A stretch of 64,000 nt of DNA from Shewanella violacea DSS12 (GCF_000091325.1 NC_014012.1:496001-560000), one strand, 5' to 3'. Shown: positions 9,750 to 18,977, counted from the first letter of the stretch. The notes: generated by a model not told the origin, from the letters alone. Program-made: numbers and translations.

Positions 9750-10200
9750 CGTGTCACTGAAGTGTTTGCACTTAAGCCTGCTGCAAGCAATAAGTATCAA
9801 TGAAGCTTTGATATTCAATCAACTAACCAAATAACAAAGCCAGCCAGATGAACCAATAAAAGATATTTGAAATTTGTTATCGGACAAGTTACTCCAATGG
9901 CGTGTCACAGAAGTGTTTGCACTTAAGCCTGCTGCAAGCAATAAGTATCAATGAAGCTTTGATATTCAATCAACTAACCAAATAACAAAACCAGCCAGAT
10001 GAACCAATAAAAGATATTTGAAATTTGTTATCGGACAAGTTACTCCAAAGGCGTGTCACAGAAGTAGCGACATGGGAGCCTGCAGAAAGCAATAAATACC
10101 AATGCAGCTTTGGTTTTTAGCAAGCTAACCAAATGCCAAACCAGTCAAATGAAACCATAAGAGATATTTCAGCTACTTGTTATCCGACAAGTTCAACTCG
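9750..10200. repeat. 151-bp tandem repeat, three copies (module B)
   Basis: Copy 1 is 9750-9900, copy 2 is 9901-10051 (nearly identical to copy 1; four or so differences seen), and copy 3 is 10052 to about 10200 and clearly diverged. Each begins CGTGTCAC.GAAGT and ends near TTGTTATC.GACAAGTT. A fourth, single, inverted relative is at 23081-23208. Copy 3 ends 1-2 nt from the DUF481 stop codon. Near-identity of copies 1 and 2 points to a recent duplication. Confidence 0.85.
10175..10192 (-). terminator. Hairpin 9 nt after the DUF481 stop codon
   Basis: On the minus strand this reads ACTTGTCGGATAACAAGT, a 6-bp ACTTGT/ACAAGT stem, extended by one pair in other copies. It belongs to module B. There is no T-run, so it may act as a 3'-end stabiliser rather than a terminator. 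The same hairpin follows the Omp85-like gene at 23083-23100. Confidence 0.45.
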
Positions 10201-10201
10201 C

Positions 10202-10963
10202 CTATTGGAAAGTGTACATCAAGTTGAACGTAGTGATGGTATCTGTCTGCTTGGAGCCTTCTGGGACTACGTCTGTGTATTTGACGTTGACGCCTATCTT
10301 GAATGCCCAGTCTTGGAATAGGGTGTTCTTGTAATTCATGTCTAGGGTGAGTGTGCTGTTGTTTTCGCCCATCTCTGCGGTGAGGTCGGCGTTGAGGCTG
10401 GTATATTCCTGTAGCTTATGCTTAAACTTAGCTGCAGTACGGACAATGATGTCTTTGTCTGCGTCTGGATTAGGCTCTGCTTCGGTTTCGATTGGCATGT
10501 TATATCGATAACCAGGGCCGATTTCCAAGCTGAGTTTAGTGTCGCTATTTGATATGGCATCGAAACCATAACCTACAGAAATGGTAGATACTTGGGTGTA
10601 GCTACCGAAGCGATCTAAGGTGAAGTCACCGCGACCAAATATATAGCCATCATCCAGCCATGAAAAATCATTATCTAGTTTGTAACTAGACTGCAATTGT
10701 AAATCATATTTTTCTGCCGTTGTTTTGTCAGCATCGGCTGAATAATAGAGTTTAAACGTGCCTTCTTGTTTAAATTGCTTAGTGTCGTAAACCAGTTTGG
10801 TTCGACCATTAAAGCTACTGGATTCGGTATTGCCCCTATTGATTTGTAAACCAGCTTCGATCTCTGCGATGAAATCACTGGGTGGCTCCTGGTAATCGGG
10901 TGGCACTAAGGCCCAAGCCGACATAGGAACAGATAGGAGTAGGGCAGTTAAAACTCTAAACAT
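10202..10963 (-). CDS. DUF481 family outer-membrane beta-barrel protein (YdiY-like)
   Basis: A 253-aa predicted outer-membrane barrel with an 18-residue signal peptide ending SAWA. The mature protein opens with a family-typical segment (EIEAGLQINRGNTESSSFNG) and alternates polar and aromatic residues to a C-terminal Phe-Gln. DUF481 members are sometimes called salt-induced outer-membrane proteins; their molecular role is not established. No good Shine-Dalgarno is seen before the ATG at 10963. The gene is alone, convergent with the cassette/repeat region, and its stop codon touches the 151-bp repeat array. Confidence 0.85.
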   Translation of the reverse strand: MFRVLTALLLSVPMSAWALVPPDYQEPPSDFIAEIEAGLQINRGNTESSSFNGRTKLVYDTKQFKQEGTFKLYYSADADKTTAEKYDLQLQSSYKLDNDFSWLDDGYIFGRGDFTLDRFGSYTQVSTISVGYGFDAISNSDTKLSLEIGPGYRYNMPIETEAEPNPDADKDIIVRTAAKFKHKLQEYTSLNADLTAEMGENNSTLTLDMNYKNTLFQDWAFKIGVNVKYTDVVPEGSKQTDTITTFNLMYTFQ

Positions 10964-11220
10964 TATTTTATTCTTACTATTATTTTAATGTGGTGAGAAA
11001 GAGTGACATCAGGTCGACATAATACCTATTCTGCGCAGCATCGGTAAAGTGAATATGGCAATGCAAGTCGAAATTTTTATCGTCATAATTACGCGGTGAT
11101 GTGTTGCCGATAATCAATCAAGTAAACCCGTTACTCAGGTTATTGGCTGCTTTAGAGGCATTTTTCCCGATGACAATGACTTCAAATCAATATTACAGTT
11201 CATTTGTGCATCGAAATGGC
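10964..11220. other. Divergent intergenic region between DUF481 and rpsF
   Basis: AT-rich, no gene. It presumably holds the minus-strand promoter of the DUF481 gene, but no clear -35/-10 pair stands out to me. Confidence 0.4.
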
Positions 11221-11249
11221 TTGAATTAACGCTTGGATTTGTGTATTAT
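11221..11249 (+). promoter_or_regulatory. Sigma-70 promoter of rpsF-priB-rpsR-rplI
   Basis: -35 TTGAAT (11221-11226) and -10 TATTAT (11244-11249) with an ideal 17-bp spacer, followed by a GCGG discriminator, as in growth-rate-controlled promoters. Confidence 0.6.
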
Positions 11250-11285
11250 TTTGCGGCTTAAATCAGTCACTTTAATTAGTTCCTT

Positions 11286-11330
11286 GCCTCTATTTGGTCT
11301 GACTGAGCCAACAATGAGGCTTGATAACCG
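11286..11330 (+). promoter_or_regulatory. Structured rpsF leader, candidate S6:S18 autoregulatory element
   Basis: Outer stem GCCTC (11286-11290)/GAGGC (11316-11320) encloses inner stem TTGG (11294-11297)/CCAA (11308-11311), followed by an exposed ACCG just before the TAAGGAG Shine-Dalgarno. S6:S18 complexes are known to bind rpsF leaders in several bacteria; matching this hairpin to that element is inference without a covariance search. Confidence 0.35.
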
Positions 11331-11343
11331 TAAGGAGCAGAAA

Positions 11344-11766
11344 ATGCGTCATTATGAAATCGTATTTTTAGTTCACCCTGACCAGAGTGAACAAGTACCT
11401 AGTATGATTGAGCGTTACACGGGTATTCTTACCCAAGCTGGCGGTCAAATTCATCGTTTAGAAGATTGGGGCCGTCGTCAACTGGCTTACCCAATTATCG
11501 AACTGCACAAAGCTCACTATGTTCTTATGAACGTAGAAGCATCTGCTGAATCGGTTGAAGAGCTAGAAACAGCTTTCCGTTTCAACGACGCTGTTTTGCG
11601 TAGCATGGTTTTGCGTACTAAAGCAGCCATCACTGAAGCATCTCCAATGGCTAAACTAAAAGAAGAGCGTGATTCACGCCGTTCTACTGAAGGCGAGCGT
11701 CGTAGTGCGCCTGCTGAAAAAGCTGTTGAAGAAGTTAAAGAAACCGCTGAAAAAGCAGCTGAGTAA
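11344..11766 (+). CDS. rpsF: 30S ribosomal protein S6
   Basis: Small-subunit protein S6, 140 aa. The start is the ATG at 11344 ([18 protein letters not shown]) with TAAGGAG upstream; the frame is open for 37 codons before it, but these are leader. The S6 core is followed by an acidic/Ala-rich tail ([16 protein letters not shown]), the kind of end that receives post-translational glutamates in E. coli; whether that happens here is unknown. It is first in the rpsF-priB-rpsR-rplI operon. Confidence 0.96.
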   Translation: MRHYEIVFLVHPDQSEQVPSMIERYTGILTQAGGQIHRLEDWGRRQLAYPIIELHKAHYVLMNVEASAESVEELETAFRFNDAVLRSMVLRTKAAITEASPMAKLKEERDSRRSTEGERRSAPAEKAVEEVKETAEKAAE

Positions 11767-11774
11767 GTTTTTCT

Positions 11775-12319
<545 letters not shown>

Positions 12320-12346
12320 TAGCGCAACAATCTAGAGGAATTAATA

Positions 12347-12799
12347 ATGAACGTTATTTTACTTGATAAGATTGCTAACCTAGGAAATCTAGGTGACCAA
12401 GTTGCAGTTAAAGCTGGTTACGCACGTAACTATCTTTTGCCACTAGGTAAAGCTGTTGTAGCTAACGCTGCTAACACTGAAGTCTTTGAAGCACGTCGTG
12501 CTGAATTAGAAGCTAAGTTAGCTGCTACTCTTACTGCTGCAAACGAGCGCGCTGCGAAAATCAACGCACTTGAGTCAGTTGTTATCGCTTCTAAAGCTGG
12601 TGACGAAGGTAAGTTGTTCGGTTCAATTGGTAACCGTGACATCGCTGATGCAGTTACAGCTGCTGGTGTTGACCTAGCTAAGAGCGAAGTTCGTCTTCCA
12701 TTAGGCGCTTTGCGTACTACTGGTGAGTTCGAAGTTGAAGTTCAGGTTCACACTGAAGTTAAAGCTATCGTTAAGATTTCTGTTGTTACAGAAGGCTAA
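12347..12799 (+). CDS. rplI: 50S ribosomal protein L9
   Basis: L9, 150 aa, standard length. The N-terminal domain has [17 protein letters not shown] and the basic [10 protein letters not shown] long connecting helix (about 45-75) joins it to the C-terminal domain with [15 protein letters not shown]. It is the last gene of the operon, with AGAGGAATTAATA before the ATG, and is followed by two consecutive hairpins. Confidence 0.98.
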   Translation: MNVILLDKIANLGNLGDQVAVKAGYARNYLLPLGKAVVANAANTEVFEARRAELEAKLAATLTAANERAAKINALESVVIASKAGDEGKLFGSIGNRDIADAVTAAGVDLAKSEVRLPLGALRTTGEFEVEVQVHTEVKAIVKISVVTEG

Positions 12800-12806
12800 T
12801 ACATAG

Positions 12807-12856
12807 TTTTAAAGCTAAGGTCTTGATGCCTCGGCATTAAGACAAAAGCTTTAAAA
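12807..12856 (+). other. Long stem-loop after rplI
   Basis: TTTTAAAGCT (12807-12816) pairs with AGCTTTAAAA (12847-12856), and inside it GTCTTGATGCC pairs with GGCATTAAGAC. There is no T-run, so on its own it is not a terminator; it may protect the rplI mRNA 3' end from exonucleases. Confidence 0.6.
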
Positions 12857-12860
12857 GAAA

Positions 12861-12897
12861 AACACCGCCCTAATTTAATTAGCGCGGTGTTTTTTTA
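12861..12897 (+). terminator. Intrinsic terminator of the rpsF operon
   Basis: Stem AACACCGC (12861-12868), AT-rich loop, stem GCGGTGTT (12884-12891), then T-run to 12896. Confidence 0.88.
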
Positions 12898-12963
12898 TGT
12901 CTGTAGATAAAGGGGAAGGCAAGTGTTGGCTGGTACTGGGCTAGTAAGGGCTGTTTATCTAAC

Positions 12964-12996
12964 GTAAAAAAAGGGCACAAAATTAATTTGTGCCCT
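12964..12996 (-). terminator. Intrinsic terminator of the TonB-dependent receptor gene
   Basis: On the minus strand AGGGCACAAA and TTTGTGCCCT form a 10-bp stem followed by seven T residues, about 50 nt after the stop codon at 13047. Confidence 0.88.
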
Positions 12997-13046
12997 AAAA
13001 GGGAGTTGCTTAGTTACGTTTTATAGCTTCTTCTACAACACTTTTT

Positions 13047-15959
13047 TTAGAACTTGATGTTGGCGCTAATGCGGACATATCTTGGCGCTTCAAATTCTTT
13101 TGGTAGACCATATGATGGGTCATATTGGCCACCAATAGTTAAAGTTTCTGAAGTTTTTAAAACATTTGATGAGTTGAATATGTTGAATATATCTAGACGT
13201 ACATCGGCCTGAATGTTGTCTATGAAATCGATGTTGTAAACAAAATTAAGATCGACCTTGAAGCGCCAATCCTCATTGCCCATACAGCCACGTGAACACT
13301 TTTGATCAAATGGATAATATGTTGCACCGTACTCATATGGATCCGGGTATCCTTCAGGTAATGTATCTGCGAATGCGTTCTTTGGACGACCTGATTGAGC
13401 TATTAAGTTAGCGCCAATTGATAGGTTTTCAATGATCTGATACGCACCGTATGCTTTGATTGTATGGCGGCGATCATTTGGTAATGATCCATTAGCACCA
13501 TCCATAAGGTATGGGAAATCCCAGTCAGTTGTTAAGCCTGAGTCGTCTTGGCCATTATCTGATTTAACGTAACCTTCAGCATTTCCATAGCTTTGTGCCC
13601 AAGTATATGATGCATTGAATGCCCAATCATCATTCCAAGTACGGTTCAAAGTAAGCTCTACAGAATTGTAGATACGCTCCGGATCTGGGTAACCCAAATC
13701 TTCGGCTGCGATGACAACCTGCTCAAGTGTACCGTTGCCATTTGTATCATAAGATACGTGAACATCTGTATTAGGGTTTGTAAGCACATAAACATGAGCT
13801 TCACTTTCTACCCAGCCATTAGCACGAATGCCTTTGTCGATGGTGATATCATCTATGATGCTCTTTAGATCACGGTGAGTGAACTTAATGCCCGCTGACC
13901 AATCTTCATCTAAATTTCGCTGGTAACCTAATATAAACTCATCTTGATACATTGGATCGATAGAAGTATCTAAAATCTCTGCTGGATCTGCAACGCTACC
14001 ATCCGAGTAGACTTGTTGGTCACCGATTGAGGCACCAAGAGAGGGGAGTCCCTCAGCATCTACACTTATTAGCTCATTCCACTCCGCCGTAAATGTTTCT
14101 GCACCAGCCATACGAACGTTGGTATTTGATGCGACAGGGATGTGATAACGTCCCCAGTTTACAAATACTTTAGATTCGCCATCATCCATAGGATCCCAAG
14201 ATAATCCTAAACGTGGTGCAAGCTGGTTTTTGATTTCAATAAAGGCTTTATCTTCAGCATTTAAATTTTCGAAAGATTCAGAGCGAAGTCCGACACGAGC
14301 AGTCAAATTTGGTAAAATACTCCAAGTATCTTCAATGTACCAAGCTGTAGATTTACTAGTGAACTCCCCACCATTATCATAAACACGTGTTCTTGCATAT
14401 TCAATATTCTGGGCAAGCTCTACGCCGTTAACACTTTCTCCCGCTGCGCCTTTGTAGTAACGGTAGTAAACATGGCCTGAGTAGAAGCTACTTTCAAGTG
14501 AGGTATTGTCTTCAAAGTCATACCCAGCCTTGATTGCATGATCTTCAAAGTAATCAAAGTTGAAGTTAATGTTAGTCTGTTTACGAAGATCACTCTCTGC
14601 AGATGAGCTGAAGTTTTGCCAACAACCCATAGGTACTAATCCGCTGCCTCGGTCATCGTAGATTGCTGGGCAAGTTTCATCTTCCGGGGCCTGAACTGTT
14701 GAATCAAATTCAACTTCTGCATACAAGGCATCCACAGAAATCCAGTCATTGAGTCGACCTACATATTGTGCTGACCAAGTGGTACCACCGCGGCTCTCAA
14801 TTGAAACCTGATCCATTATTTCTGAATTTGGATCGTAAGCTTTGGTTGTGTCAACAACCTGCTCTGAATCAGAGAATCCCCAAATCATTAAGGAATGATC
14901 ATCAGTAATTTGCCAATCGACACGTGCTAGCCATAGTGGATCGTCATACTCAGTTGTTGTATAGGTCTCTCCGTTTGCAGAAGCATTAATTGATTTATAC
15001 TTTTGCGGCTGAATTAAACCGTATACGAATAAAGTATCTTCGATAATGTCACCAGAAACTGTAAACTCAGCTTCTAAATCATCTTTTTCATCTTTACTGT
15101 TGTCCCAGAAAGTATCAAATGGCTGGATAGAGCCTGATGCGTTACCTACGGGATATAAAACACTAGGACGCTGTTCACGAAGAGCATCTGGCTCCCAACG
15201 TGCAGCAATGCCGAAGTCCCAGCCATTATTTCCACGTTTGGTGACTGCGTTAACTACGCCACCAGTAGAGCGACCAAACTGTGCGGAATAACCACCAGTT
15301 TTTATTTGGAACTGTTCATAAGCACTAAATGGAATATCCGCAATTGATGTACCACGGCGGAAGCTTGTTACGTTCACTCCGTTAATAATGAAACTGTTTT
15401 CTGCAACGGATGAACCACCAAACGAAGCAAGGTTACCAAATGCTGAATCACCTTTAGTTGCACCTGGTGAAAGAAGGGCAACTGATACTATGTCTTGAGC
15501 AATTGGTAAGCGTGCGATTTCGTCAGCACTGATGGTTAAAGATATTTCTGGAGATGATGTATCAACCAATGCGATTCTAGAGCCTGTTACTGAAATACGT
15601 TCTACGTCACCAGTACTCATAGGTACTTCGATAGATACTTCACTACCGATAGTCACTTTTGCACTTTCTATAACTTGAGTTTCATATCCCGGCTTAGTGA
15701 TGGTAATTTTATAGTTACCGATACTAAGCGAAGGTACCTTAAAAGTACCTTTCTCATTAACAGTCACTGTAGTGCTAGCACCATTAGCCTTATTTATAAT
15801 TGTTACAGTGGCCCCTGCTAGCGCACTTTTGCTGGATGCATCTGTAATGGTTCCTTTCATTGAACCAGCGGTATTATTTGCAGCCATGATGGGAGAACTT
15901 ATTGCGAGAAGCGTAGAAATCGAAGCTGCTAACAAAGAGTGTTTGAAGTTTATTTTCAT
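13047..15959 (-). CDS. TonB-dependent receptor with N-terminal carboxypeptidase-regulatory-like domain
   Basis: Outer-membrane active transporter or adhesin of about 970 aa. Order: signal peptide (26 residues, ending PIMA); a carboxypeptidase-regulatory-like beta-sandwich (about 30-115; GSMKGTITDASSKSALAGATV, then SIGNYKITITKPGYE); a plug domain (about 130-250, with FGRSTGGVVNAVTKRG); and a 22-strand-type barrel ending RYVRISANIKF with a C-terminal Phe. This Oar-like architecture is common in Shewanella and Alteromonadales; the substrate is unknown, though the neighbouring S46 peptidase hints at peptide use. I start at the second ATG (15959), which is 6 nt from AAGGA; the first ATG (15965) directly abuts it. 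Confidence 0.92.
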   Translation of the reverse strand: MKINFKHSLLAASISTLLAISSPIMAANNTAGSMKGTITDASSKSALAGATVTIINKANGASTTVTVNEKGTFKVPSLSIGNYKITITKPGYETQVIESAKVTIGSEVSIEVPMSTGDVERISVTGSRIALVDTSSPEISLTISADEIARLPIAQDIVSVALLSPGATKGDSAFGNLASFGGSSVAENSFIINGVNVTSFRRGTSIADIPFSAYEQFQIKTGGYSAQFGRSTGGVVNAVTKRGNNGWDFGIAARWEPDALREQRPSVLYPVGNASGSIQPFDTFWDNSKDEKDDLEAEFTVSGDIIEDTLFVYGLIQPQKYKSINASANGETYTTTEYDDPLWLARVDWQITDDHSLMIWGFSDSEQVVDTTKAYDPNSEIMDQVSIESRGGTTWSAQYVGRLNDWISVDALYAEVEFDSTVQAPEDETCPAIYDDRGSGLVPMGCWQNFSSSAESDLRKQTNINFNFDYFEDHAIKAGYDFEDNTSLESSFYSGHVYYRYYKGAAGESVNGVELAQNIEYARTRVYDNGGEFTSKSTAWYIEDTWSILPNLTARVGLRSESFENLNAEDKAFIEIKNQLAPRLGLSWDPMDDGESKVFVNWGRYHIPVASNTNVRMAGAETFTAEWNELISVDAEGLPSLGASIGDQQVYSDGSVADPAEILDTSIDPMYQDEFILGYQRNLDEDWSAGIKFTHRDLKSIIDDITIDKGIRANGWVESEAHVYVLTNPNTDVHVSYDTNGNGTLEQVVIAAEDLGYPDPERIYNSVELTLNRTWNDDWAFNASYTWAQSYGNAEGYVKSDNGQDDSGLTTDWDFPYLMDGANGSLPNDRRHTIKAYGAYQIIENLSIGANLIAQSGRPKNAFADTLPEGYPDPYEYGATYYPFDQKCSRGCMGNEDWRFKVDLNFVYNIDFIDNIQADVRLDIFNIFNSSNVLKTSETLTIGGQYDPSYGLPKEFEAPRYVRISANIKF

Positions 15960-16111
15960 GTTCATTCCTTGGAATATTATTATTGTCTTAATTGTTATTC
16001 TTATGTTGTAAATTTGTTAACTTCATAATGGAGCCTACAGAGTGGCGATAATTTATTCAATGTTACAAATGGAAATACTTAGAAATAATTAGAAACACTT
16101 TGAATTATTTC

Positions 16112-16127
16112 GTAACATATTTGTTAC
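16112..16127. promoter_or_regulatory. Candidate operator upstream of the TonB receptor
   Basis: GTAACATATTTGTTAC is a perfect 6-bp inverted repeat with a 4-bp centre. The half-site TGTTAC recurs at about 16060. Both lie in the 160 bp before the receptor start. The regulator is unknown; the site does not match CRP or Fur. Confidence 0.35.
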
Positions 16128-16401
16128 AGCTTGTTTTGAGCCTATTTTAATAATTTTGTTATGTTTAAGTATTTCAGTGATTAATTTTTGCTCTGCGATA
16201 TTTATAAAGTGGGAGATGCTTGGATCAAGAGGATTGATGGTTGATTGCCCTTTGGTCAGGGTGGCGTTTTTTTGTACACATTTATATACGGGTGGAATTA
16301 ATTATGACGAGTAGATTTACTTGCTAAAGGGAGATATTGAGGAAAAGGCTGGTATAAAATTGACTCGGGACTGAGTTTAAAATTGAGATGAAGCTAGGTT
16401 G

Positions 16402-16462
16402 TAGGACCTGCTTTAGTCAGGAGAGGGCGAAGCTAGCAAGCTAGGAACTAAAGCGCCTCCTA
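16402..16462. repeat. Imperfect palindromic repeat element
   Basis: TAGGACCTGCTTTAG (16402-16416) faces CTAAAGCGCCTCCTA (16448-16462): 12 of 15 positions pair. The interior contains a second inverted motif (AGCTAGC..GCTAG). It looks like a small dispersed REP-type element; no second copy is in this window. Confidence 0.5.
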
Positions 16463-16604
16463 CAGAAAAGAGGACGCTACGCTGGTAGAGCCGAGATGAC
16501 ATTTTTGCCAATAGAGCTAAGCTCGTCGAACAGGCGAAGCCGCCCGTGTAGGGATTGGTAGAAGGTTGTAATCACTGTTTTTTACATGGTTAATACCAAA
16601 ATAT

Positions 16605-16632
16605 AGGGCCTAATCACTGAAACTTAGGCCCT
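16605..16632 (-). terminator. Hairpin after the S46 peptidase gene
   Basis: AGGGCCTAA (16605-16613) and TTAGGCCCT (16624-16632) form a 9-bp stem 15 nt after the stop; on the minus strand it is followed by ATATTTTGG, a weak T-tract. Confidence 0.6.
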
Positions 16633-16647
16633 AGGAACCATTTCCAT

Positions 16648-18867
16648 CTAGTTTCTAACTAAATCCAACTCGGCTATCAAGTTATCAGCATGGTCCACTT
16701 CATCCATCATCCAGAGGATATAGCGGAAATCCACATGCACGGCGCGGGTGATAGTAGGGTTGAAGAACCAGTCCTTGGTGATCGCTTCATAGGTGGAATC
16801 GAAGTTTAGACCAACTAAGTCTCCCTTGCCGTTAAACACGGGAGAGCCTGAGTTTCCGCCTGTGGTATCGACACTGGAGAGAAAGTTTACTGGTACTGAA
16901 TTAAACTCTTCCGGCTTATAGCAAGAAAAAAGTCGACACAACCAAGTGCTGGGATCCTTGATGACTGAGGCGACCTTGTGGCTGCCAAATCTCTGCTCTT
17001 TAATGGCATCCAAGACTTTCTGTGGCGCATTAAAGGGCGCTAGGCCTGTATGCTTGGCTGTGATGCCTTCGAGGCGAGTGAAAGGCTGTTTATATAAGGC
17101 ATCTTTCGACTGATATCCGTCTACCATGCCGTAGGTGATTCTTAGAGTACCGTTAGCATCGGGGTAGACAGGCCAGTCGTTGGCTTTGTAATAGGCAATG
17201 ATGGCTTTCATGTAATCGGGGCGAGCCTGGGACAGCTGACCCGCTAGTGTCTTCTTGTCTTTCTCTTGGGCCATATTGGTATCAAACAGGGCTACGGCAA
17301 GACGGATAAAAGGATCTGCACTGGTCTCGAAATCCCCAGCTTTGGCGTCCATCCAGGCTAAACGTTTATCCTTATCGGTTAAGGATGTCAGAGAATAGAG
17401 TCCAGCTAGTTTATCCGACAGAGTCACAGATTCATCAACATAGTTAAGCATATTATCCAGCGCCGCGACACGATGTTCTTGCGCAATGTAAGCTTGTAGA
17501 TCTTGTTGCCACAGGGCTTTATCAACTGAAGCATCGAAGCTGGAATCGATTCGTTTTAGTCGAGCCTTGAACATTTTCATGTCTCGCTCTTGGTAGCCTT
17601 CTTCTCGCTCTGCATCGGGTTTGACTTTCTCTTTCGATAATCGATACAGCTTGTTGGCCGCGGCCAGAAGCGCACTAGATTGGGCATTTTCGAAATAGTA
17701 ACGTGTCTGGTTATCGACACGTTTCTTAGTGAGTAGAAGCTCGAGTTGATCGAATTTGGCTTGATAAGTCTGGTAGGTCTTATCGGTTGCTAACCATTGC
17801 TTGAAGCCATCTTCACGGCTCTGCTTAATGCCAGCTATGTCGGTGGCTTTAAAGCCATCGAGTAGGCCGTTATATTTTTTCATACGGTTAGCCATAGAGG
17901 CTAAGGTGCCGGCATATTTGAGCTCAATTTCGTGATTGCTGTTTCCCATGGTCTCAATGGTATCTATACGCAGTTGATAGCGAGACGCTAAGGTTGGGTA
18001 GAGCCAGTCACTGGCAAATTTAAGCTCGCTAGTTAAACGATAGCGACTGGTAGAGCCTGGGTATCCGGCGACAAATACTCCATCACCAGCCTTTACTCCA
18101 TCGGCATTAATTTTCAGATAGCTCTTAGGTTCGAAGGGCACATTATCTTTAGAATATGCAGCCGGCTGTCCATCTTTGCCTACATAGGCGCGCAGGAAGG
18201 TGAAGTCTCCGGCATGGCGTGGATATTCATAGTTGTCGATATCGCCACCGAAGGCGCCGACACTCTTAGGTGGTGCATAAACGAGGCGCACATCACGGAT
18301 AATCAGTTGCTTGATAAGGTAATATTCGAGGCCGCTATGGAAGCTTCTGACTGAGCAGCGATAGTTGTCATCGCTCTCACAGCTTTTAATTAAAGATTTT
18401 CTATTTGATTGTATCTCTTGATAACGTGCTAAGGGCTCTTGGCTCAAGCCTTGGGTGACTCGATCGGAGACATCTGTTACTGCCTCGGTAATATATAATC
18501 TTTCGTTTGGACCCGCGCTTGGTTCATCGATTTTACTTGTTGCCAGGAAGCCATCGGCAATATAATTGTGTTCTGTTTTACTGTTGTATTGAATGGCACT
18601 ATATGCGCAGTGATGGTTTGTGACAACTAACCCTTGGGGGGAGACGAAACTGGCTGTACAATAGCCGAGTCCGACAACTGCATTCATCGGATACTGAGTG
18701 AGGTCGGCTAACTGTTTTGCCGGAATGTCGATTCCTCTTTCGCTAAGCTTATCTGCAATCGATGGCATTTGATAAGGCTGCCATTGCCCCTCATCTGCAT
18801 GGGTCTCGAGAGAGATAAATGCCACTCCAGATGACAGCACTAATGCTGAGATCAATGCATTGCGCAT
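16648..18867 (-). CDS. S46 family dipeptidyl-peptidase, DPP11-type
   Basis: Serine exopeptidase that removes N-terminal dipeptides in the periplasm. The 739-aa precursor has a signal peptide (about 24 residues, ending THA). The trypsin-like triad is visible: His in VVTNHHC (about residue 83), Asp in GGDIDNYEYPRH (about 215), and Ser in GNSGSPVF (about 660). The residue 18 positions after the catalytic Ser, which sets S1 specificity (Gly in DPP7, Arg or Ser in DPP11), is Ser here (LNFDST), favouring Asp/Glu at P1. Shine-Dalgarno AAGGA is well placed. It is divergent from dnaB. Together with the neighbouring receptor it suggests peptide scavenging. Confidence 0.9.
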   Translation of the reverse strand: MRNALISALVLSSGVAFISLETHADEGQWQPYQMPSIADKLSERGIDIPAKQLADLTQYPMNAVVGLGYCTASFVSPQGLVVTNHHCAYSAIQYNSKTEHNYIADGFLATSKIDEPSAGPNERLYITEAVTDVSDRVTQGLSQEPLARYQEIQSNRKSLIKSCESDDNYRCSVRSFHSGLEYYLIKQLIIRDVRLVYAPPKSVGAFGGDIDNYEYPRHAGDFTFLRAYVGKDGQPAAYSKDNVPFEPKSYLKINADGVKAGDGVFVAGYPGSTSRYRLTSELKFASDWLYPTLASRYQLRIDTIETMGNSNHEIELKYAGTLASMANRMKKYNGLLDGFKATDIAGIKQSREDGFKQWLATDKTYQTYQAKFDQLELLLTKKRVDNQTRYYFENAQSSALLAAANKLYRLSKEKVKPDAEREEGYQERDMKMFKARLKRIDSSFDASVDKALWQQDLQAYIAQEHRVAALDNMLNYVDESVTLSDKLAGLYSLTSLTDKDKRLAWMDAKAGDFETSADPFIRLAVALFDTNMAQEKDKKTLAGQLSQARPDYMKAIIAYYKANDWPVYPDANGTLRITYGMVDGYQSKDALYKQPFTRLEGITAKHTGLAPFNAPQKVLDAIKEQRFGSHKVASVIKDPSTWLCRLFSCYKPEEFNSVPVNFLSSVDTTGGNSGSPVFNGKGDLVGLNFDSTYEAITKDWFFNPTITRAVHVDFRYILWMMDEVDHADNLIAELDLVRN

Positions 18868-18977
18868 AGTGATTCCTTATTTTAATTGTTGTTTGGATTG
18901 GAAGTTGTTCACTTCCTGTTTTTATTGAGTCAGTTTTATATCATATTTAGTGTAATAGTTGGGAATTTGGAGATTAA

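Larger units (their letters stand above)
15960..16647. other. Intergenic region upstream of the TonB receptor
   Basis: About 690 bp between two minus-strand genes. The part nearest the receptor (15960-16200) is very AT-rich and holds the inverted repeat at 16112-16127; the middle carries a palindromic repeat (16402-16462) followed by a degenerate repeat-like tract to about 16560; the end holds the peptidase terminator. No gene is supported. Confidence 0.55.

Noticed and set aside
10133..10321. 62-codon open frame on the plus strand
   Set aside because: Half lies in repeat copy 3 and half is antisense to the DUF481 gene; no start signal.
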